NCBI GenBank assembly: GCA_026193355.1
Contig: JAPHTL010000308.1
Coordinates: 1-36,855 of the forward strand
Source of the DNA: Rhodospirillales bacterium
Lineage (GTDB): Bacteria; Pseudomonadota; Alphaproteobacteria; Rhodospirillales; JAPHTL01
Length of the DNA stretch: 36,855 nucleotides
Direction: 5' to 3'
Positions 1-9,441 of the stretch are shown here, one piece after another. A model generated the notes under the pieces. The model was not told the DNA's origin. It made no database searches and saw only the letters and a list, made by a program, of their open reading frames with translations. The translations under genes were made by a program, and so were the position numbers. Positions within the stretch are counted from its first letter, which is position 1, and the number at the start of each line of letters is the position of its first letter.

Positions 1-534
1 ACATCGATGGGTGGGTTGATCGGAATGATGATTGCGGCCCAACCGAACAGCCCCATACGCCGGCTTGTCCTCAACGATGTTGGCCCACTGATCCCGAAGG
101 CTTCGCTAGAACGGATCGGGACATATGTCGGCGCCACGCGTCATTTCGAAAGCGAGGACGATGCGGAGCGTTACCTGCGAGAGGTTCACGCACCGTTTGG
201 CGATCTGTCAAACGAGCAATGGCGGCATTTGGCCGCTCATAGTGTTCGCAGGGATGAAGGCGGCGGGCTCACGCTTCATTACGACCCAGCGATAGGGAAG
301 GCTTTCGAGGGAGAGATGCATGATGTCGATTTGTGGCACATCTGGCGAGAGATTGATTGTCCTGTAATGGTCATGCGCGGTGAGAATTCAGACCTTTTGC
401 TTGCCGATACCGTTGAGCAAATGATCAGTGAGAAACCGGATACGGTATATGCGGAGATTGCCAGAGCCGGCCATGCGCCGGCGCTGATGGCCGACGATCA
501 GGTCGATAGCATATGTAAATGGTTGAGAAATTAA
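1..534 (+). CDS. Alpha/beta hydrolase, C-terminal part (5' end outside window)
   Basis: The reading frame is already open at base 1 and ends at the TAA at 532-534, so only the last 177 residues are visible. The first residues, T-S-M-G-G, are the nucleophile elbow of the alpha/beta hydrolase fold, with the catalytic Ser as the second visible residue. A probable acid lies in RGENSD and the catalytic His in RAGHAPALM near the C terminus, so the triad looks complete. A cap domain of mostly helical sequence separates the elbow from the acid. The substrate cannot be told from the sequence; esterases, enol-lactonases and C-C hydrolases share this layout. No terminator is evident before cheW. Confidence 0.85.
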   Translation, partial: TSMGGLIGMMIAAQPNSPIRRLVLNDVGPLIPKASLERIGTYVGATRHFESEDDAERYLREVHAPFGDLSNEQWRHLAAHSVRRDEGGGLTLHYDPAIGKAFEGEMHDVDLWHIWREIDCPVMVMRGENSDLLLADTVEQMISEKPDTVYAEIARAGHAPALMADDQVDSICKWLRN

Positions 535-655
535 TCTTTGCGGGTTGAAGAAACAGGCCAGAATACTTACCGTATCATCAGCTTCGGTGTATTCTTGAAC
601 ACGCGGAGCGGACAGGGGTTCGCTCCCCATACGAAACGCCTGAGGAGGTGATGAA

Positions 656-1285
656 ATGAACCAGCTGGCAATGACTTCTTCGGCCACGGCCCTGGAGCTG
701 GCTCAAGGAGCCGGCACTGAAGACTTCGTCACCTTCATCATTAAGGATCAGCTTTTCGGCATTCCCGTGTTGAAGGTGCAGGATATTCTGGCTCCGGACC
801 GGATTGCGCGCATTCCTCTGGCTCCGCCCGAGGTTGCTGGCTCAATCAACCTGCGCGGACGCATCGTGACGGTTATCGACGTGCGGACCCGGCTTGGTCT
901 GGAAAGACGACAGGCGCCACCTGCGCTGGAGGCCCCGGTCAATGTCGATGCGGATGCCGAGGGTGAGGGCGAGGTCGAGGTCGAGGATATTCCGGCCGAA
1001 GCTCAGGACGAAAATGTCGAAGAAAATAACGCCGAAGGAATTGGAGGAAGGCTCAACAAGAACCAGCTTGGAATGGGCGTCACGGTCGAGCATAAATCCG
1101 ACCTCTACACCTTCCTCGTCGACAGTGTCGGTGAAGTACTGAACATGAAGGAGTCCGATTACGAGAAAACGCCCGGAACGCTCGATCCCTTGTGGCGCGA
1201 GTTTTCCTGCGGCGTTTATCGTCTTGATGGGCGTCTTATGGTCGTACTCGATGTGGAGAAGATGCTTACGCTTTCCTCGAACTGA
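656..1285 (+). CDS. cheW: CheW-like chemotaxis coupling protein with acidic insertion
   Basis: CheW couples chemoreceptors to the histidine kinase CheA. The protein has 209 residues, longer than the usual 150-165. The first half of the CheW fold is at about residues 24-85, with the conserved NLRG receptor/kinase contact motif at 65-68 and VIDVRTRLG at 74-81. The fold resumes at about 139 (VTVEH, then LYTFLVDSVGEVL) and runs to the end. Between them, residues 86-131 contain no Lys or Arg and are rich in Asp and Glu. A very strong ribosome binding site (GAGGAGGTGAT, 642-652) supports the ATG at 656. No cheA, cheY or receptor gene is adjacent, so the partner is unknown. A CheW domain inside another signalling scaffold is the alternative; the size argues for stand-alone CheW. 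Confidence 0.85.
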   Translation: MNQLAMTSSATALELAQGAGTEDFVTFIIKDQLFGIPVLKVQDILAPDRIARIPLAPPEVAGSINLRGRIVTVIDVRTRLGLERRQAPPALEAPVNVDADAEGEGEVEVEDIPAEAQDENVEENNAEGIGGRLNKNQLGMGVTVEHKSDLYTFLVDSVGEVLNMKESDYEKTPGTLDPLWREFSCGVYRLDGRLMVVLDVEKMLTLSSN

Positions 1286-1298
1286 TTGATCCAATTCA

Positions 1299-1340
1299 AA
1301 AAAACCGCTGTTCCTTCTTAGGGGGACAGCGGTTTTTTCT
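1299..1340. terminator. Bidirectional rho-independent terminator between cheW and hemB
   Basis: A 13-bp perfect stem (1299-1311 with 1326-1338), extended by three inner pairs, is flanked by an A-run on the left and a T-run on the right. It can therefore end transcription from both cheW (+) and the convergent hemB (-). Confidence 0.9.
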
Positions 1341-1359
1341 TTTGGGATGAAGCCTTCTA

Positions 1360-2427
1360 TCAGCCGGATTTGAGAATTCTTGCCGCCTCAACGGCCGAAT
1401 AAGTCAAAACACCGTCTGCGCCGGCCCGCTTGAATCCGAGCAGTGTTTCCAGAACGACTTTCTCGTTGTTCAGCCAGCCGTTCAGGGCCGCCGCCTTGAT
1501 CATGGCGTACTCACCGCTGACCTGATAGGCGAAGGTCGGTACGCCGAAAGTCCGTTTTATCCCTGAAATTATGTCCAGGTAGGGCTGTCCGGGCTTGACC
1601 ATCACCATGTCTGCGCCCTCGTCGATGTCCATGGCGACTTCACGCAAAGATTCGTCGGTATTCGCCGGGTCCATCTGATACGTTTTCTTGTCGCCCTTAA
1701 GGGCGCCGCCGGACCCGACGGCGTCCCGAAACGGACCATAGAATGCCGAAGCGTATTTTGCTGCGTAGCTCATGATGAGCGCGTTTTGGTGTCCAGCGGC
1801 GTCAAGCGCTTTGCGGATCGCGCCTATGCGCCCATCCATCATGTCGGAAGGTGCGATTACATCGCATCCTGCTTCCGCCTGTACAACGGCCTGCTTGCAC
1901 AGGATTTCTACGGTTTCATCATTGAGGACATGCCCGTCTTTCAATATGCCGTCATGTCCATCGCTGTTGAACGGATCAAGGGCGACGTCGCAGACAATCC
2001 CCATTTCGGGATGCGCCGCCTTGACTGCCCTGACGGTCCTGCAGATGAGGTTTTCCGGGTTGTACGACTCCCTGCCATCCGGGGTCTTCAGAGACGGATC
2101 GACGCTTGGAAAGAGTGCTATGGCGGGAATGCCCAATTCCTTTGCTTCGTCGACGGCTTCAACAAGAATATCGATCGACATCCTCTTGACGCCAGGCATC
2201 GACGAAATGTCTTCCGTACGACCGTTTCCCTCGATGACGAACAGGGGCCAGATCAGGTCGTTTACCGTCAGCGTATTTTCACTGACCAGGCGGCGTGTCC
2301 ATTCATGCCGCCGCGTTCGCCTTAGTCTGGTTGTCGGATGTCGGCCAAGACCGAGTGTGAGTTTGCTTCCCAATTTTTCAAGACCGTTTATTAAAGTTGA
2401 AATAGAGAGGTAGGATAGCGTTAGCAT
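1360..2427 (-). CDS. hemB: Delta-aminolevulinic acid dehydratase (porphobilinogen synthase)
   Basis: HemB condenses two 5-aminolevulinate molecules to porphobilinogen in cytoplasmic tetrapyrrole synthesis (haem, and B12 where made). The two active-site lysines are visible in SYAAKYASAFYG and MVMVKPGQPYLDI. The metal region reads DVALDPFNSDGHDG and lacks the Cys triad of zinc enzymes, so this is the Mg/non-zinc type usual in alphaproteobacteria. The N-terminal TRLRRTRRHEW and DLIWPLFV blocks fit the family. The start is uncertain: the frame opens at ATG 2454, the next ATG is 2427 (355 residues, used here), and a TTG at 2373 would give 337 residues, closest to the family length. None has a good ribosome binding site. 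It is divergent from icmF. Confidence 0.95.
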   Translation of the reverse strand: MLTLSYLSISTLINGLEKLGSKLTLGLGRHPTTRLRRTRRHEWTRRLVSENTLTVNDLIWPLFVIEGNGRTEDISSMPGVKRMSIDILVEAVDEAKELGIPAIALFPSVDPSLKTPDGRESYNPENLICRTVRAVKAAHPEMGIVCDVALDPFNSDGHDGILKDGHVLNDETVEILCKQAVVQAEAGCDVIAPSDMMDGRIGAIRKALDAAGHQNALIMSYAAKYASAFYGPFRDAVGSGGALKGDKKTYQMDPANTDESLREVAMDIDEGADMVMVKPGQPYLDIISGIKRTFGVPTFAYQVSGEYAMIKAAALNGWLNNEKVVLETLLGFKRAGADGVLTYSAVEAARILKSG

Positions 2428-2509
2428 CTTTATTGCCAATAGGAAATCCGGCAACGGGCATCATATTCCAGCGCTCTTTACGGATTTTTCCAAATAGGTT
2501 AGGTTGCTC

Positions 2510-2531
2510 TTGACGTTTACGTAAACGTCAA
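2510..2531. promoter_or_regulatory. Perfect 22-bp palindrome, likely operator for icmF
   Basis: The core TGACGTTTACGTAAACGTCA (2511-2530) is its own reverse complement, and the symmetry extends one base on each side. It lies in the hemB-icmF divergent region, 54 bases before the icmF ATG. Its first six bases (TTGACG) could be the -35 box for icmF, with a weak -10 (TAAAGG) 17 bases later at 2533, so a bound protein would block the promoter. From memory it resembles sites of MerR-type LiuR regulators of branched-chain amino acid catabolism. Which regulator binds here is inference. Confidence 0.65.
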
Positions 2532-2585
2532 TTAAAGGCCGTATCTTTTCAGGTAACTGCAAAAAAAATCAACAGTGGGGTTGAG

Positions 2586-5500
2586 ATGCCGGACGGGGCT
2601 TCAAACAGCAAAGACACAAAAGCCAAGACTTACAAAACGAAAAACATTGTGCGTTTTGTGACGGCGACCAGTCTTTTTGATGGGCATGATGCCTCGATCA
2701 ACATCATGCGGCGCATACTCCAGTCATCCGGGACTGAAGTCATTCACCTTGGCCACAACAGATCGGTCGAGGACGTTGTGACGGCTGCATTGCAGGAAGA
2801 TGTCAGCGGCATAGCCCTGAGTTCCTATCAGGGCGGTCACGTCGAATACTTCCAGTATATGGTCGATCTGCTGCGCGAACGCGGTGGCGAATCCATCAGG
2901 GTTTTCGGCGGCGGCGGCGGCGTTATCGTTCAGGAAGAAATCGAGCAACTTCAGGCATACGGCGTGTCACGCATTTATTCGCCATCGGACGGGCAGCGCA
3001 TGGGCCTGCAAGGCATGATCAACGATATGGTCAAGCGCGCCGATTTCGATCTGACCGCCAATATTCCGACAGATACAAAGCTGCTTGCGAACGGAGACCA
3101 TCGCGTCCTTGCGCGCATTCTGACAGGTCTGGAAAACAACGCCTACAATGAGGCGCAACGCAAAGATATCCACGATCTGGCGAATGCCCATAAAGATGTA
3201 CCGGTTCTTGGGATAACAGGAACCGGTGGCGCAGGAAAATCGTCACTGACAGACGAGGTTATCCGGCGCTTCCGTCTTTATTCTGGTGAGCCGAAAATCG
3301 CCGTTCTGGCCATCGATCCGACTCGCCGCAAAAGCGGCGGCGCGCTGCTCGGCGATCGCATAAGGATGAACGCCATAGCTGCGCCCAATGTCTTTATGCG
3401 TTCGATTGCAACACGTAGCCACGGCACGGAGGTTCCACCATCGGTTCCCGATATGGTCGCGGCATGCAAGGCCGCTGGCTTCGATCTGGTTATTGTCGAA
3501 ACCCCCGGTATTGGTCAGGGCGACGCAGGAATTGTTCCCCTTGTCGATGTCTCGCTTTATGTGATGACGCCTGAATTCGGCGCCGCCAGCCAGCTTGAAA
3601 AGATCGACATGCTGGACTTCGCCGACATTGTCGCCATCAACAAATTCGATCGCAAAGGGGCCATGGACGCCCTCCGTGACGTTTCCAAGCAGATGCAGCG
3701 AAACCGCGAGGCGTTTGATACATCGCCCGATCAAATGCCTGTATTCGGTACGATTGCGGCGCGATTCAACGATCCCGGCGTGACTGCCCTTCACGCAAAC
3801 CTTCTCGATCAATTTAACCAGCGCGGTCTGGGCAAATGGCAGACTGCCACCGCAACCATATCCACCCGCCATTCGGAACCGGGCGCGGGGATCGTGCCTG
3901 CAACCCGTGTGCGCTATCTGGCCGAAATCGCCGATACCGTTCGCGGCTACCATCAGGACATTGAAAAACAGGTCGCTATCGCCCGTGACCATCAACACCT
4001 TCGCGAAGCGGGCAAAATGCTTGCTGATTCCGGGAAGTCGAATGCAGAACTGGACGAGCTTGCGGCAAAAAAGGCGGAAACGCTTGATCCGCGAGCGAGG
4101 AAGCTCCTCGAAATATGGCCGCAGGTCAAAGAAAGCTATTCGGGTGACGAGTACGTGGTTCGCATCCGTGATCGCGAGATCAGGACTGCCCTGACACACA
4201 CGACCCTGTCGGGTACGAAAATCCCGAAGGTCTGTTTGCCGCGATACGAAGATGATGGCGAAATACTGAAGTGGCTTCTCAAGGAAAACGTCCCGGGCAG
4301 CTTCCCCTATACAGCGGGTGTTTTTGCCTTCAAACGTGAAGGCGAGGATCCCACACGCATGTTTGCGGGGGAAGGGGATGCATTCCGGACAAACCGCCGA
4401 TTCCGGATGTTATCGGAAGGCATGCCGGCAAAGCGCCTGTCCACGGCGTTCGATTCCGTCACGCTGTATGGATACGACCCAGCCGAGCGCCCTGATATTT
4501 ACGGAAAGATCGGCAATGCCGGTGTTTCCATCGCGACGCTGGAGGATATGAAGGTTCTCTATTCAGGGTTCGATCTTTGCAACCCGTCCACATCCGTTTC
4601 CATGACAATAAACGGTCCTGCGCCGACGATTCTGGCGATGTTCATGAACACCGCCATCGACCAACAGGTTGACAAATTCAAGGATGAAAACGGCAGGCAG
4701 CCGACCGATGAAGAAATAGAGAAAATCTCCGAATGGGTTTTCGAAAATGTTCGCGGCACAGTTCAGGCCGACATTCTGAAAGAGGACCAGGGACAAAACA
4801 CCTGCATTTTCTCGACCGAATTCGCCCTGCGGATGATGGCGGACATTCAGGCGTTTTTCGTGCAACACCGGGTGCGTAATTTCTATTCCGTTTCAATCTC
4901 CGGCTATCACATAGCCGAAGCGGGTGCGAACCCGATCTCACAGTTGGCCCTGACACTTTCCAATGGTTTCACCTACGTTGAAACCTACCTTGCGCGTGGG
5001 ATGCACATTGATGACTTTGCGCCCAACCTGTCCTTCTTCTTCTCAAACGGAATGGATCCCGAATATTCGGTGATGGGACGGGTCGCCCGCCGGATATGGG
5101 CGACGACAATGCGCTTCAAATATGGCGCGAACGAACGCTCACAGAAGCTCAAGTACCACACGCAAACCTCTGGCCGCTCCCTGCATGCGCAGGAAATGGC
5201 ATTCAACGATATCCGGACAACCCTTCAGGCGTTGATCGCAACCTACGACAACACGAACAGCCTGCACACCAACGCCTATGACGAAGCGGTAACGACGCCC
5301 ACAGATGAATCCGTGCGTCGCGCGTTGGCCATTCAGTTGGTGATCAACAGGGAATGGGGGCTGGCGAAGAATGAAAATCCTAATCAGGGCGCTTTCATCA
5401 TCGATGAACTGACAGATCTTGTCGAAGAAGCCGTTTTGAAGGAGTTTGAGCGGATTTCCGAACGGGGCGGTGTACTCGGCGCCATGGAAACGGGCTACCA

Positions 5501-5852
5501 GCGTGGCAAGATCCAGGACGAATCCCTTTATTACGAACACCGCAAGCACGACGGCAGTTATCCGATCGTCGGCGTCAATACATTCCTCAATCCCGATGGT
5601 CCGGAGAACATTCCGACACCGGATCTGGCGCGATCAACAGAGGACGAGAAAAAGAGCCAAATTCAGCGGCTTGCGGATTTCCAGAAGACCAATAGCCGTG
5701 AGGCTGAGGCCATGCTGGAACGCCTGAAATCAGCGGCAACGAATGATGAAAATGTATTCGCGGTGCTGATGGAGGCCGTCAGGCTATGTTCACTAGGGCA
5801 GATCACCGATGCGTTGTTCAGTGTCGGGGGGCAATACAGACGAAACATGTAG
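2586..5852 (+). CDS. icmF: Fused isobutyryl-CoA mutase IcmF (B12-dependent mutase with G-protein chaperone)
   Basis: The protein has 1088 residues, the normal length for IcmF, a fusion of three parts. The N-terminal adenosylcobalamin-binding domain has the lower-ligand motif DGHD at 32-35 (His34) and a GGGGGV turn near 120. The central MeaI-type GTPase has P-loop GTGGAGKSS at 212-220. The C-terminal substrate-binding TIM-barrel starts at about 510. Phe593 (RMFAGEG) and Gln737 (QGQNTCIF) align with the two residues that separate isobutyryl-CoA mutase from methylmalonyl-CoA mutase, which has Tyr and Arg there. The enzyme interconverts isobutyryl-CoA and butyryl-CoA; some IcmFs also act on isovaleryl/pivalyl-CoA. 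It needs B12 and GTP. It sits upstream of a branched-chain amino acid transporter. GGGG at about 2577 is a weak ribosome binding site. Confidence 0.95.
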   Translation: MPDGASNSKDTKAKTYKTKNIVRFVTATSLFDGHDASINIMRRILQSSGTEVIHLGHNRSVEDVVTAALQEDVSGIALSSYQGGHVEYFQYMVDLLRERGGESIRVFGGGGGVIVQEEIEQLQAYGVSRIYSPSDGQRMGLQGMINDMVKRADFDLTANIPTDTKLLANGDHRVLARILTGLENNAYNEAQRKDIHDLANAHKDVPVLGITGTGGAGKSSLTDEVIRRFRLYSGEPKIAVLAIDPTRRKSGGALLGDRIRMNAIAAPNVFMRSIATRSHGTEVPPSVPDMVAACKAAGFDLVIVETPGIGQGDAGIVPLVDVSLYVMTPEFGAASQLEKIDMLDFADIVAINKFDRKGAMDALRDVSKQMQRNREAFDTSPDQMPVFGTIAARFNDPGVTALHANLLDQFNQRGLGKWQTATATISTRHSEPGAGIVPATRVRYLAEIADTVRGYHQDIEKQVAIARDHQHLREAGKMLADSGKSNAELDELAAKKAETLDPRARKLLEIWPQVKESYSGDEYVVRIRDREIRTALTHTTLSGTKIPKVCLPRYEDDGEILKWLLKENVPGSFPYTAGVFAFKREGEDPTRMFAGEGDAFRTNRRFRMLSEGMPAKRLSTAFDSVTLYGYDPAERPDIYGKIGNAGVSIATLEDMKVLYSGFDLCNPSTSVSMTINGPAPTILAMFMNTAIDQQVDKFKDENGRQPTDEEIEKISEWVFENVRGTVQADILKEDQGQNTCIFSTEFALRMMADIQAFFVQHRVRNFYSVSISGYHIAEAGANPISQLALTLSNGFTYVETYLARGMHIDDFAPNLSFFFSNGMDPEYSVMGRVARRIWATTMRFKYGANERSQKLKYHTQTSGRSLHAQEMAFNDIRTTLQALIATYDNTNSLHTNAYDEAVTTPTDESVRRALAIQLVINREWGLAKNENPNQGAFIIDELTDLVEEAVLKEFERISERGGVLGAMETGYQRGKIQDESLYYEHRKHDGSYPIVGVNTFLNPDGPENIPTPDLARSTEDEKKSQIQRLADFQKTNSREAEAMLERLKSAATNDENVFAVLMEAVRLCSLGQITDALFSVGGQYRRNM

Positions 5853-5942
5853 GCGCGCCAGGCAACCTCAACCTTGTTGAAGTGGTGAACAAATACGGCC
5901 ATTTTATCGTAAGTTGTGGTGCTCTACCTTCAGGGGGAAGTC

Positions 5943-6149
5943 TTGGCTGATCGTATCGTTCTCGACGAAGTGATCTTCGAGTTCGTAATCGTGAACAACG
6001 CCTTTCGCGTAAATGCCATTGATCCCCGCAGCGGGACCGAAGTAACGGTCATTGGCCGCCCGACGGAACGCGAAGCGCTCAAGCGTGTCGCCAAACGCAA
6101 GCTTGAGTATGTCCTGACCAAGCGTCGTGACAGTGAAATTTCCCGATAA
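5943..6149 (+). CDS. Small DUF6898-type protein
   Basis: This is a conserved alphaproteobacterial small protein of unknown function. The body (FEFVIVNNAFRVNAIDPRSG, then TEVTVIG, then LKRVAKRKLEYVLTK) matches my memory of the DUF6898 family: two or three beta strands and one basic C-terminal helix. Homologues are sometimes misnamed serine hydroxymethyltransferase; nothing here resembles that enzyme. I chose the TTG at 5943 (68 residues) because AGGGGGA lies about five bases before it. The in-frame GTG at 5916 has no ribosome binding site. It lies 90 bases after icmF and before livH on the same strand. Confidence 0.7.
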   Translation: MADRIVLDEVIFEFVIVNNAFRVNAIDPRSGTEVTVIGRPTEREALKRVAKRKLEYVLTKRRDSEISR

Positions 6150-6162
6150 CACACAAATCACC

Positions 6163-6180
6163 GCAATGTGATTGCATTGC
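6163..6180. promoter_or_regulatory. Inverted repeat upstream of livH
   Basis: GCAATG-TGATTG-CATTGC is a perfect 6-bp dyad with a 6-base centre in the DUF6898-livH gap. It could be an operator for the transporter operon or a chance repeat. No regulator is assigned. Confidence 0.3.
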
Positions 6181-6194
6181 TGTAAAGTGCGAGC

Positions 6195-6211
6195 TGTACA
6201 AGCATGGTGCG
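6195..6211 (+). promoter_or_regulatory. NtrC-like binding site upstream of livH
   Basis: TGTACA-AGCAT-GGTGCG resembles the NtrC consensus TGCACY-N5-GGTGCA: the right half-site matches at five of six bases and the left at four. NtrC often controls amino-acid and urea transporters, and ntrBC lies at the far end of this window. I could not find a matching sigma-54 -24/-12 promoter between here and livH, so the assignment is tentative. Confidence 0.35.
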
Positions 6212-6322
6212 ATGCCGTAATTCTCGCACGGGCCGGTTTCGATGGTTTCGGCAGCATTTTTTGGGGGAAAAATGGCAGGTGGGCTTTCGCTAGGGAGTCT
6301 GAAAATCCTGCGCTAGGGATCC

Positions 6323-7237
6323 ATGGAATATTTTATCCAGCAACTGATCAACGGGCTTACACTCGGCGCTATCTACGGGTTGATCGCCATTGGTTACACG
6401 ATGGTCTACGGGATCATCGGGATGATCAATTTCGCACATGGCGAAATCTACATGATCGGCGCCTTTGTTTCGTTTATCGCATTTCTCGTCCTTGGCGCCG
6501 TCGGTATCACCTATATCCCCCTGGCGCTTCTCGTCGTTTTGCTTCTGGCCATGGTTTTTTCCGCCATTTACGGTTGGTCGGTTGAACGGATCGCCTATCG
6601 GCCACTGAGGGGTGCGCCAAGGCTTTCGCCTCTGATTTCCGCCATTGGCATGTCGATCTTCCTGCAAAACTACGTGCAAATCCTGCAAGGTGCGCGGGTG
6701 AAGGCCATGCAACCGTTGATTTCTGGTGGATTCACCCTGATGGAGCACGACGGGTTCACCGTCACCATCAGCTACCTTCAGATTTTCATCATCGTCCTGA
6801 CCATCGTGTTGATGGCCGTTTTCGCGACGGTTATCGGAAAAACGGCATTGGGAAGGGCGCAACGCGCCTGCGAGCAGGACCGCGTTATGGCGTCACTGGT
6901 CGGCGTCAATGTGGATCGAACGATTTCCCTGACCTTCGTCATGGGCGCATCATTGGCTGCCGTGGCGGGCCTTATGGTAACGATCTACTACGGAGTGATC
7001 GATTTCTATATCGGCTTTCTTGCGGGCATCAAGGCGTTCACGGCCGCCGTTCTCGGTGGCATTGGCTCAATGCCGGGGGCAATGCTGGGCGGTCTTTTGA
7101 TCGGCCTTGTCGAAGCCTTCTGGTCGGCGTATTTCAGTATTGAATACAAGGATGTGGCCGTTTTCTCGATCCTCGTTCTTGTGCTTATTTTCCGTCCGAC
7201 AGGCATTCTCGGCAAACCTGAAGTGGACAAGGTCTGA
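6323..7237 (+). CDS. livH: Branched-chain amino acid ABC transporter permease LivH
   Basis: LivH is one of the two membrane subunits of the high-affinity Leu/Ile/Val (HAAT) ABC importer. It has 304 residues and about eight hydrophobic segments. The N terminus has the family signature (QQLINGLTLGAIYGLIAIGYT, split as QQLINGLTLGAIY and GLIAIGYTMVYGIIGMINFA). The cytoplasmic coupling region for the ATPases is around residues 180-200 (GRAQRACEQD). The GGIGSMPGAMLGGLLIG motif lies near the C terminus. It is the first gene of the transporter operon; its stop overlaps the livM start by one base (TGATG). Only a weak AGGGA precedes the ATG. Confidence 0.96.
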   Translation: MEYFIQQLINGLTLGAIYGLIAIGYTMVYGIIGMINFAHGEIYMIGAFVSFIAFLVLGAVGITYIPLALLVVLLLAMVFSAIYGWSVERIAYRPLRGAPRLSPLISAIGMSIFLQNYVQILQGARVKAMQPLISGGFTLMEHDGFTVTISYLQIFIIVLTIVLMAVFATVIGKTALGRAQRACEQDRVMASLVGVNVDRTISLTFVMGASLAAVAGLMVTIYYGVIDFYIGFLAGIKAFTAAVLGGIGSMPGAMLGGLLIGLVEAFWSAYFSIEYKDVAVFSILVLVLIFRPTGILGKPEVDKV

Positions 7238-8552
7238 TGTCGGAAGCACAGCAGTCCATCAGGACGGAAACGTTCAATATCCCCGCTGCGCTCAAGGACG
7301 CTTTCCTGACAGCGTTCGTGATGGGGGCCCTGGCCCTTCCGCTCGCCGGTTTCAGGATAGGCGAGCAGGGGGGCGCTTTTTTCGCCGAACAGCGGATGGA
7401 TTGGGTTCTTATCGCCGTTGTCGCAGGATTCATCGGGCGCTTTTTCCTCTCGCTTGCCCGCGTTTCCCTTGCTCCAAGAATTGCGCCCCCCGCCGGCGCG
7501 TTCTTCGGCGGTATCGGATCATGGCTGCATACGAACATGGTCCTGATGTCGGGGCTTGCGATCATCGCAGCCGTTATTCTGCCTTTTCTGCCGTTTACGG
7601 ACCGCCTGATACTGGATCGCGCAATTTACATGCTGATCTATGTCATGCTCGGCTGGGGCCTTAATATCGTTGTCGGATTGGCCGGCCTTCTGGATCTTGG
7701 CTATGTGGCGTTTTATGCCGTCGGCGCATACTCCTACGCGCTTCTATCGACCCATTTTGAGCTTTCCTTCTGGATATGCCTGCCGTTGGCAGGGCTTTTC
7801 GCCGCCGGCTTTGGCGTCATCCTCGGTTTCCCGGTTCTGCGCCTCAGGGGGGATTACCTCGCCATCGTTACACTGGGTTTCGGGGAAATCATCAGGGTCA
7901 TATTGTTAAACTGGTACACCGTGACAAACGGGCCGGACGGCATTTCAGGGATCGCGCGACCGTCCCTTTTCGGGCTGATGGAATTCACGCGCAATCCCAA
8001 GGAGGGCGTTGTCGCCTTCCATGAATTCTTCAATATCCCGTTTTCCGGTGAGCACAGGATGGTCTTCCTTTACTTCCTGATCCTTGCCCTGGCCCTGATC
8101 ACAAATTTCTTCACCCTTCGAATGCGCAAGCTGCCGGTTGGACGTGCTTGGGAAGCGCTCAGGGAAGACGAAATCGCCTGCCGCTCACTCGGCATCAATC
8201 CGACGAACGTAAAGCTCTCTGCGTTCGCCATCGGAGCGATGTTTGCGGGGTTCGCGGGATCGTTCTTCGCCACGCGACAGGGGTTTGTCAGCCCGGAAAG
8301 CTTCACATTCATCGAATCGGCGATCATTCTTGCCATTGTCGTTCTCGGCGGAATGGGCAGTCAGATCGGTGTGGTGATCGCATCCTTTGTCCTTGTTCTG
8401 GGGCCGGAGTTCATCCGTGAGCTTCAGGAGTACAGAATGCTGGCCTTTGGCGGACTCATGGTCCTGATCATGATGTGGCGTCCAAGGGGATTGCTGGCCT
8501 ACAGGGATCCGACAATCCGTCTCTGGCCGGTCAAATCGAAAGGGGCGCGAAA

Positions 8553-8556
<4 letters not shown>
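7237..8556 (+). CDS. livM: Branched-chain amino acid ABC transporter permease LivM
   Basis: This is the second membrane subunit of the importer, with 439 residues. It carries the N-terminal extension typical of proteobacterial LivM (about 120 residues with three hydrophobic stretches) before the conserved core. The core includes LIYVMLGWGLNIVVGLAGLLDLGYVAF (residues around 130-155), LRGDYLAIVTLGFGEIIR (around 205-222) and the coupling helix GRAWEALREDEIACRSLGIN near 300. The C-terminal GGMGSQIG motif is present. The gene overlaps livG by four bases (ATGA), so translation is likely coupled. Confidence 0.96.
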
Positions 8557-9440
<884 letters not shown>

Positions 9441-9441
9441 G

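Noticed and set aside
2455..2585. Cobalamin riboswitch in front of the B12-dependent icmF
   Set aside because: The gap is only 131 bases and no B12-box-like sequence was seen; the palindrome explains the region better.
3243..4199. Long minus-strand open frame inside icmF
   Set aside because: It is a shadow of the GC-rich icmF coding strand, with no family resemblance and no ribosome binding site; icmF is complete and certain.
6212..6322. Sigma-54 promoter for livH
   Set aside because: TGGCAGGTGGGCTTTCGC has a -24-like half, but the GC of the -12 is three bases out of register.
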